From positions 1 through 11,290 of the forward strand of contig JAPYQV010000047.1 of assembly GCA_029937205.1 (NCBI GenBank): 11,290 nucleotides of DNA, written 5' to 3'. Source of the stretch: Alphaproteobacteria bacterium. Lineage in GTDB: Bacteria; Pseudomonadota; Alphaproteobacteria; UBA828. A program made the translations under genes and the position numbers. Shown here one piece after another: positions 6,448 to 11,290 of the stretch; within the stretch, counting starts at the first letter, position 1; each line of letters opens with the position of its first letter. A model generated the notes under the pieces. That model was given only the letters and a program-made list of their open reading frames with translations, ran no database searches and had not been told where the DNA came from.

Positions 6448-7358
6448 GGTTCTTCCGCCAGGCACCAGAGCAGGATTGCTTTCTGCGCGTGGAGGCGGTT
6501 TTCGGCCTCATCGAAGACCACCGAATGGGCGCCCTCCATGACTGCTTTGCTCACCTCCAACCCCCGTTTGGCGGGCAGGCAATGGAGAAAGATTGCGTCT
6601 GCGGCGGCCTGTGCCATGACCGCCTGATTGACCTGATAGGGCTGTAAATCCTTAATCTTCTGCTTGCCGGCGTCATCGCTCATGGAAATCCAAGTATCGG
6701 TGACGACGCAGTCGGCGCCGGCCACGGCGTCGCCGATATCCTCCGTGACCGCAACATCGGCGCCGCGTGCCAATGCCCAGTCAACGAACTCGGCGTCCGG
6801 CGCATAGGCCGCCGGGCAGGCCAGGCGGAGCGAAAATTCGAACTGTGCCGCCGCCTGAATCCAGGTTGCCGCCATATTGTTGCCGTCGCCGAGCCACGCG
6901 ATACGCTGCCCGGCAATCGCGCCGCGATGTTCTTCGAAGGTGAGAATATCGGCCATGAGCTGGCACGGATGGGTGCGGTCCGTCAGGCCGTTGATGATCG
7001 GCACGGCGGCACTTCCGACCAATTGCAGCAGCGAACCATGGCTGCTGGTGCGCAGCAATATGGCATCGACATAGCGTGACAGCACGCGCGCGGTATCGCT
7101 GATCGATTCACCCCGGCCGAGTTGCAACTCGTCCGGCGAGAGCGCGATGGAACGGCCGCCGAGCTTGCTCATGGCGACATCGAAGGAAATCCGCGTGCGC
7201 GTCGAGGGGGTTTCGAAAATCATCGCCAAAGTCTTGCCGGCGAGCGCATTCTGAGCCGAATCCGGCGCGCGCTTGAGCGCCGCCGCGCGCTCGATCATGG
7301 CGCGGAGCGTAGCGGGCTCGAATGCATCGAGTCCGATAAAATGGCGAATTTGGCTCAC
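6444..7358 (-). CDS. argF: Ornithine carbamoyltransferase
   Basis: The enzyme transfers the carbamoyl group of carbamoyl phosphate to ornithine to give citrulline, a step of arginine biosynthesis in the cytosol. The 304-residue length is normal for anabolic OTCases. The carbamoyl-phosphate loop S52-T-R-T-R56 is present, as are H130-P-C-Q133 and the ornithine-side H259-C-L-P262, which carries the reactive cysteine. The usual S-M-G element appears as D-T-W-I-S-M-S-D-D, with Ser in place of Gly. The start is GTG at 7356-7358, overlapping the argD stop as GTGA. No clear Shine-Dalgarno precedes it, so translation probably depends on coupling to argD. At its end it overlaps the hslO start by four bases. 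No ARG box could be identified. Confidence 0.97.
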   Translation of the reverse strand: MSQIRHFIGLDAFEPATLRAMIERAAALKRAPDSAQNALAGKTLAMIFETPSTRTRISFDVAMSKLGGRSIALSPDELQLGRGESISDTARVLSRYVDAILLRTSSHGSLLQLVGSAAVPIINGLTDRTHPCQLMADILTFEEHRGAIAGQRIAWLGDGNNMAATWIQAAAQFEFSLRLACPAAYAPDAEFVDWALARGADVAVTEDIGDAVAGADCVVTDTWISMSDDAGKQKIKDLQPYQVNQAVMAQAAADAIFLHCLPAKRGLEVSKAVMEGAHSVVFDEAENRLHAQKAILLWCLAEEP

Positions 7359-8524
7359 GATTCAATAGCGGCGCAGGCACGTTCCAGCGCCGCGCACGCT
7401 TCGTCGATCTGGGTTTCGTCAATGATCAGCGGCGGCAACAGGCGCAGCGCATTGCCGTCGGCAACCACGCTGAGGAGGCCCTGCTCGCGCAGCGCGGTCA
7501 TCAATTCGAGATTGGAATCTGTGCATTGCAGGCCGATCATCAGGCCGCTGCCGCGGACTTCCGAAAACACCCGCTTGTTGCCGATCAGGCTTTCCAGGCG
7601 CTGGCGCAACAGCGCACCCATGCGTTTCACATGGCTGAGGAAGCCGTCGGCCAACATCTCATCGAGCACCGCGTTCGCCACCGACATGGCGAGTGGATTT
7701 CCGCCGAACGTGGTGCCGTGTTTGCCGGGCACCAGAGTAGCCGCAACCGCTTCCGTGCACAGCACGGCGCCGATCGGGAAGCCGTTTCCAAGCGCCTTGG
7801 CAAGGGTCATGATATCGGGCGCGACACCCGACCATTCATGCGCCCAGAGCTTACCCGTCCGCCCCATGCCGCACTGGATTTCGTCATAGATGAGCAAAAT
7901 CCCGGCGTCATCGGCAAGCGCCCGGAGACCGGCCAGGAAGTCGCTGTCGGCGATGTGAATGCCGCCTTCGCCTTGCAACGGCTCGATCAGTATGGCGGCG
8001 GTCTCGGGCTGAATCGCCTTTTTCGCCGCGTCCAAATCGTTGAGCGCGATTTGATCGAAGCCCTCGACCTTGGGGCCGAATCCATCGAGATGCTTGGCCT
8101 GCCCGCCGGCGGCAATGGTCGCGAGCGTGCGGCCGTGAAAAGCGTTGACGGCGGTGATGACGCGGTAGCGCTCCGGGTGGCCGGTGCTGCTGTGATGGAT
8201 GCGCGCCATCTTGAGCGCCGCTTCAACCGCCTCGGCGCCGGAATTACAAAAGAACGCCCGGTCGGCGAAAGAATTGGCGACAAGGCGCTCCGCAAGACGG
8301 GCCTGCGGGTCGATATTGTAGAGATTGGAGACGTGCCAAACTTTGTCGGCCTGATCTTTCAGCGCACCTGTGACGCCGGCATGGGCGTGTCCCAAACTGG
8401 TGACACCGATGCCGCTGGCAAAATCGAGAAATCGCCGACCGTCCTCGGCATAGAGATAAGCGCCTTCGCCGCGCTCAAAGGTGACATCGATACGGGCGTA
8501 ATTCTGCACAAGTGCGGACGACAC
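7355..8524 (-). CDS. argD: Acetylornithine aminotransferase (class III PLP enzyme)
   Basis: This 389-residue enzyme transfers an amino group from glutamate to N-acetylglutamate semialdehyde, making N-acetylornithine. In some bacteria it also acts as succinyldiaminopimelate aminotransferase. The fold-type I, class III features are clear: D-F-A-S-G-I-G-V near 34-41, N94-S-G-A-E-A99 at the cofactor phosphate site, F-H-G-R-T at 129-133, E181-P-L-Q-G-E-G, D214-E-I-Q-C-G-M-G-R-T-G (D214 contacts the pyridine nitrogen), and the PLP lysine K243 in T-L-A-K-A-L-G-N-G. The G-T-T-F-G-G-N-P motif follows. The start is GTG (8522-8524), supported by a perfect AGGAGG five bases upstream. It is the first gene of the argD-argF-hslO unit. 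An OAT or GABA aminotransferase is less likely given the adjacent argF. Confidence 0.96.
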   Translation of the reverse strand: MSSALVQNYARIDVTFERGEGAYLYAEDGRRFLDFASGIGVTSLGHAHAGVTGALKDQADKVWHVSNLYNIDPQARLAERLVANSFADRAFFCNSGAEAVEAALKMARIHHSSTGHPERYRVITAVNAFHGRTLATIAAGGQAKHLDGFGPKVEGFDQIALNDLDAAKKAIQPETAAILIEPLQGEGGIHIADSDFLAGLRALADDAGILLIYDEIQCGMGRTGKLWAHEWSGVAPDIMTLAKALGNGFPIGAVLCTEAVAATLVPGKHGTTFGGNPLAMSVANAVLDEMLADGFLSHVKRMGALLRQRLESLIGNKRVFSEVRGSGLMIGLQCTDSNLELMTALREQGLLSVVADGNALRLLPPLIIDETQIDEACAALERACAAIES

Positions 8525-8529
8525 AGCTT

Positions 8530-8535
8530 CCTCCT
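8530..8535 (-). promoter_or_regulatory. Ribosome binding site of argD
   Basis: On the minus strand AGGAGG lies five bases before the GTG at 8522-8524. This perfect Shine-Dalgarno match decides in favour of the GTG start, although it is not an ATG. Confidence 0.75.
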
Positions 8536-8599
8536 GGCCCCAAAAGGGCGCTCATGGCTCCTGCCGGTGAGCACGCTCAAATCCCGCAGGAAAGGGGGG

Positions 8600-8628
8600 A
8601 ATATCAGGCGGCGCGCTCCGGAAGTCAA
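8600..8628 (-). promoter_or_regulatory. Possible promoter of the argD-argF-hslO unit
   Basis: On the minus strand TTGACT (8623-8628, five of six matches to a sigma-70 -35 box) is followed after exactly 17 bases by GATATT (8600-8605, four of six matches to a -10 box). It lies in the 116-base gap between the permease and argD, the only substantial gap in the minus-strand cluster. Transcription would start near 8592, giving a leader of about 68 bases. The match is suggestive only. Confidence 0.35.
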
Positions 8629-8640
8629 CGCGCCCCGGGA

Positions 8641-9438
8641 TCATGCCTTGAGACGATAGCCTTTGATGAGAATCTTAAGGCAAATCAACCACATAACGAC
8701 AACACAGCCGACCACCACAGCGGCCCCGACGGCGAGCGAGCCATCCGCATGGCCGATCATGCCATAGCGGAAGCCATCTATGAGATAGAAAAACGGGTTG
8801 AATTGGCTCGCCGTCAGAAGCGGTTCGGGCAGCCGTTCGATCGAATAAAACGTGCCCGAGAGGAAGGCGAGTGGGGTGATGATAAAATTCGTCACCGCCG
8901 CCAGTTGGTCGAATTTCTCGGCCCAGATTGCCGTCAACAGGCCCATGAGAGAGAGCATCAACGAGGCGCCAAGCGCATGCAGCAGCAGGAAGCCGAAATG
9001 ATGCACTTCGAGATGCACGAATGGCAGCATCACCAGGGACAGCACCAATGCCACGACGAGGCCGCGCGACATGCCGCCCATGGCGAAGCCGATCAGCAAT
9101 TCGCCCGGGCTGAGCGGTGGCATCAGCACATCGACGACATTGCCCTGCACTTTGGAGATCATCAGCGAGGATGAGGTGTTGGCGAATGAATTCTGCATCA
9201 TCGCCATGACGATCAGGCCGGGCGCCATAAATTGTAAAAAACTGACGCCGCCGATCTCCGGCATCACGCGCCCGATGGCGAGGGCAAAGACGGCGAGGAA
9301 CAGCATGGAGGTGATGGTCGGTGCGACGATGGTTTGCAGCCAGACCTTGAAAAAACGCCGGCACTCCTTGCCGTAAAGTGTGCCCAGGCCGACCCAGTTT
9401 ACCGCACCGATATGGCGTTCAGGAAGCATTGTTGCCAT
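8641..9438 (-). CDS. ABC-2 type transporter permease (YadH/DrrB/NodJ-like)
   Basis: The 265-residue membrane protein has about six hydrophobic segments (near residues 34-56, 65-85, 115-140, 148-172, 180-198 and 235-257). Between the second and third lies the ABC-2 signature region S-K-V-Q-G-N-V-V-D-V-L-M-P-P-L-S-P-G-E-L (residues 95-114). The later N-P-F-F-Y-L-I-D-G-F-R-Y-G (214-226) is also typical. Such permeases work with a separate ATPase to export drugs, lipids or polysaccharides; none is in the window, so the substrate is unknown. The frame is open from a GTG at 9483, but that would begin inside the Gly/Asn-rich tail repeat of the previous gene. The ATG at 9436-9438 has AGGGAG five bases upstream and is preferred. 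It overlaps the channel gene by 20 bases, so the two are probably co-transcribed. Confidence 0.92.
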   Translation of the reverse strand: MATMLPERHIGAVNWVGLGTLYGKECRRFFKVWLQTIVAPTITSMLFLAVFALAIGRVMPEIGGVSFLQFMAPGLIVMAMMQNSFANTSSSLMISKVQGNVVDVLMPPLSPGELLIGFAMGGMSRGLVVALVLSLVMLPFVHLEVHHFGFLLLHALGASLMLSLMGLLTAIWAEKFDQLAAVTNFIITPLAFLSGTFYSIERLPEPLLTASQFNPFFYLIDGFRYGMIGHADGSLAVGAAVVVGCVVVMWLICLKILIKGYRLKA

Positions 9439-11290
9439 CGCTACTCCCTGTGTTGCCACCGTTACCGCCACCGTTACCGCCACCGTTGCCGTCTTCTTTC
9501 TTGTCGTCGCGCTTTATGGAGATGAAGGCCGGCGGTGCCGCGCCGGATTTGTCTTCGCCGAAATAGATGGTCTGATGCGGGAACGGCATTTCGATGCCGT
9601 GCGCATCGAATGCGACCTTGAGGCGGCGATTATACTCGCGCCCGATAGACCATTGATTGCCGGGCGGCGTCTTCATGCGGGCACGCACGATGACGGCGGA
9701 ATCCTCGAAGCGATCGAGACCCATGATCGTGATCGGTTCCAAAATATCGCCGCTGAACTCGGGGTCCGCGCGCAGTTCCTCGCCGACGCTGCGCAGGATG
9801 TCGCAGACTTCGTCGATATCCTCGCGGTAGGCAACGCCGGCCTCGATCAGACAATGAGAATATTCCTTGGTCATGTTGGTGATCGTCGAGGCTTCGCTGA
9901 ACGGCACGGTGTGGACGTTGCCACGCAAATCGCGCAGGCGGATCGAGCGGATGGATATCGTCTCGACCGTGCCCGACGCGCCGCCGACGCTGACCACATC
10001 ACCGACAGCGAGACTGTTTTCGAGCAGGATAAAGACGCCGGTGATGATGTCCTTGACCAGGGTCTGTGCGCCGAAGCCGATGGCCAGGCCAATCACACCG
10101 ACACCAGCTAATATCGGCGTCACGTCGATACCGATTTCCGTCAGGATCATCAGAAGGGCGATCACGCCGATAACGATACGCAGCGCATTGCGCGCCAGCG
10201 GCAAAAGCGTGCGCACGCGCTGGCTGCGCGCCACTTCCTCGCCCTCGTCATCCGTGGCGCCGAGATAACGGTCGATCAGCGAACTGGCGACTTCCCATAC
10301 GGCCAGCGCCACCAGCGCAATAGCGATCATCCCGGCGATGCGGCCGATGATGAAGCGTCCGGTGTCGGTGGCGAGCCAGGTGAAGACATCGATATTCCAC
10401 GCTTCCGCGACCAGGATGATGGCGAGCGCAATGACCATTACCTGCAGCACAATGCGCGTTACCGGCAGGTAGCGATTGATGCGCTCCTGCATGCCGGGAT
10501 AGCGCTCGGTGATCTTGGGCTTGAGGCGGAAACCCCGGTCGACGGCCTTTTGAATGGCGATCAGGGCAAAGCCCATGGTCCAAATGATGGCGATGCTGGC
10601 GGCCGAGCTCTTGAGGAAAAACAGGAAGCCATTGAGGCCGAGCGCCGCCGCCAGCATGCCGCCGGCCATGACATAGAGGATCGCCAGGATGTGCCAATAA
10701 TCGGCAACCCGGTAGGCGACGATAAAAAAGGCGCGCCAGTGCTTGTGCTCGCCGCCCGAGCGGATCCAGGTCGCGAAGGATTGCCTGTTTTGCAATATCA
10801 GCGAAATCAGCAGGGTGACGATTATAATGCCCAGCACCTTGAGGAGCGCGAGATAGCCGATCTCCGGCAGGCCCAGCAACAGCGCCGCCTGACAGATAAA
10901 ATAGCCATAAACCGAAATGTTGACCAAACGGCGCCACCAAAGGGTGCAATAGACGGCGGTTCGGTCACTGATTTCCGCCATGCGCAATTGCGGTGTCCAC
11001 GGCGCCAGCCCCTGATAGGCCGCCGTCTTAAGCAGCACAGCAACGACATGAGCGTTGATTGCCACCAGTGCCACAAGACGCACCACCTCATGCGGATCGA
11101 GCACCGTCAGGAGACCATAGCCGGCGCCGGCAAAGGCAAGGGTGGGCACCACGCGCAGCAAATTGTAACCCAGCAGCATGACGGGGCGCAGCCACGCAGG
11201 GGGACGCGGCCGGGTTGCCAGAAAGCGCCGCGGTCGGCGCAGGCCGAAGGAGACGATCATGTCGGCGATGATGCCGCCGCCGAGAACCCC
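9419..11290 (-). CDS. MscS-family mechanosensitive ion channel, 5' end beyond the window
   Basis: The first visible ATG is at 11258-11260, giving 613 residues. However, the frame stays open to the right edge and the ten extra codons (G-V-L-G-G-G-I-I-A-D) read as channel-like membrane sequence, so the real start is outside. Numbering from that ATG, there are about ten hydrophobic segments. The last (382-412) is the MscS pore helix with G-L-A-I-G-F-G-A-Q-T-L-V-K-D (391-404), followed by the beta domain G-D-V-V-S-V-G-G-A-S-G-T-V-E (420-433). The C-terminal alpha/beta domain ends near F-P-H-Q-T-I-Y-F (560-567), and a Gly/Asn-rich tail follows. The many helices before the pore resemble the long YbiO-type members. 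Such channels in the inner membrane release solutes on hypo-osmotic shock. It overlaps the permease gene by 20 bases. Confidence 0.95.
   Translation of the reverse strand, partial: GVLGGGIIADMIVSFGLRRPRRFLATRPRPPAWLRPVMLLGYNLLRVVPTLAFAGAGYGLLTVLDPHEVVRLVALVAINAHVVAVLLKTAAYQGLAPWTPQLRMAEISDRTAVYCTLWWRRLVNISVYGYFICQAALLLGLPEIGYLALLKVLGIIIVTLLISLILQNRQSFATWIRSGGEHKHWRAFFIVAYRVADYWHILAILYVMAGGMLAAALGLNGFLFFLKSSAASIAIIWTMGFALIAIQKAVDRGFRLKPKITERYPGMQERINRYLPVTRIVLQVMVIALAIILVAEAWNIDVFTWLATDTGRFIIGRIAGMIAIALVALAVWEVASSLIDRYLGATDDEGEEVARSQRVRTLLPLARNALRIVIGVIALLMILTEIGIDVTPILAGVGVIGLAIGFGAQTLVKDIITGVFILLENSLAVGDVVSVGGASGTVETISIRSIRLRDLRGNVHTVPFSEASTITNMTKEYSHCLIEAGVAYREDIDEVCDILRSVGEELRADPEFSGDILEPITIMGLDRFEDSAVIVRARMKTPPGNQWSIGREYNRRLKVAFDAHGIEMPFPHQTIYFGEDKSGAAPPAFISIKRDDKKEDGNGGGNGGGNGGNTGSSDGNNAS
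9444..9449 (-). promoter_or_regulatory. Ribosome binding site deciding the permease start
   Basis: AGGGAG on the minus strand stands five bases before the ATG at 9436-9438. It lies within the last codons of the upstream channel gene and supports this start over GTG 9483 and over the second ATG at 9427-9429. Confidence 0.6.
9455..9490. repeat. Three tandem 12-base repeats at the end of the channel gene
   Basis: GCCACCGTTACC is repeated at 9455-9466 and 9467-9478, with a third copy carrying one change (GCCACCGTTGCC) at 9479-9490. On the minus strand each unit encodes a G-N-G-G type block of the channel's flexible C-terminal tail. Copy-number change would alter tail length without shifting the frame. 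The repeats end six bases from the ribosome binding site of the permease gene. Confidence 0.85.

Noticed and set aside
8614..8633. GC-rich inverted repeat in the permease-argD gap considered as a terminator
   Set aside because: The stem is only about six base pairs with a 13-base loop, no U-run follows, and it overlaps the candidate -35 box.
7526..8659. 377-codon plus-strand open frame opposite argD
   Set aside because: It is the antisense shadow of a well-conserved gene in GC-rich DNA. Its translation has no recognisable domain, is rich in His/Gln/Arg/Ala, and lacks a credible ribosome binding site.
8512..9174. 220-codon plus-strand open frame across the argD-permease gap
   Set aside because: It is antisense to two recognised genes. 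The His/Gln-rich product is a shadow of Leu/Met-rich membrane helices on the other strand.
9439..9483. Extended N-terminus of the permease from a GTG at 9483
   Set aside because: The added residues (V-T-V-A-V-T-V-A-T) are just another reading frame of the channel's 12-base repeat, and the ATG at 9438 has a good ribosome binding site.
9380..10111. 243-codon plus-strand open frame opposite the channel gene
   Set aside because: It lies wholly within conserved MscS coding sequence, and its translation is Asp/Ala/Arg-rich shadow sequence without motifs.
1..11290. Defence system, prophage, integron, CRISPR array or biosynthetic cluster
   Set aside because: None of the genes carries the relevant domains, no spaced repeat array exists, and the content is uniform core metabolism, chaperone and envelope functions.

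Overview
The window is a GC-rich (roughly 60%) stretch of ordinary bacterial chromosome, almost entirely coding and almost all on the minus strand. The gene order argD-argF-hslO, a DUF4169 protein and a long AsmA-family protein together point to an alphaproteobacterium, possibly Rhodospirillales-like. That placement rests on gene content and remembered gene neighbourhoods, not on a search. No tRNA, rRNA, insertion sequence, CRISPR array, phage or plasmid gene was seen.

Right part (11290 down to 5485): genes packed head to tail on the minus strand. An MscS-family mechanosensitive channel enters from beyond the right edge. It overlaps by 20 bases an ABC-2 type permease that has no ATPase in view. 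A 116-base gap with a possible promoter follows, then argD, argF and hslO (Hsp33), joined by 4-base stop/start overlaps (GTGA, ATGA). A small predicted lipoprotein gene follows 17 bases later and probably belongs to the same transcript. The unit thus combines two arginine-biosynthesis enzymes, a redox-activated chaperone and an envelope protein.

Middle (4445-4819): a 68-residue DUF4169 gene is the only convincing plus-strand gene. It converges on the lipoprotein gene with only 15 bases between stop codons, and diverges from the asmA-like gene across a 153-base AT-richer gap that contains a small hairpin.

Left part (4444 down to 1): a 1319-residue AsmA-like protein with an N-terminal membrane anchor, low-complexity linkers between beta-rich blocks, and a proline-rich C-terminal tail ending in a short hydrophobic helix. 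After a 102-base gap comes the N-terminal quarter of a mercuric-reductase-like FAD/disulfide oxidoreductase, which meets an in-frame stop 16 bases from the edge and looks frameshifted or broken.

No intergenic gap exceeds 153 bases. I do not see a clear novel system. The points most worth a second look are the broken oxidoreductase, the architecture of the AsmA-like protein, the translational coupling of hslO to arginine genes, and the orphan permease overlapping the channel gene.
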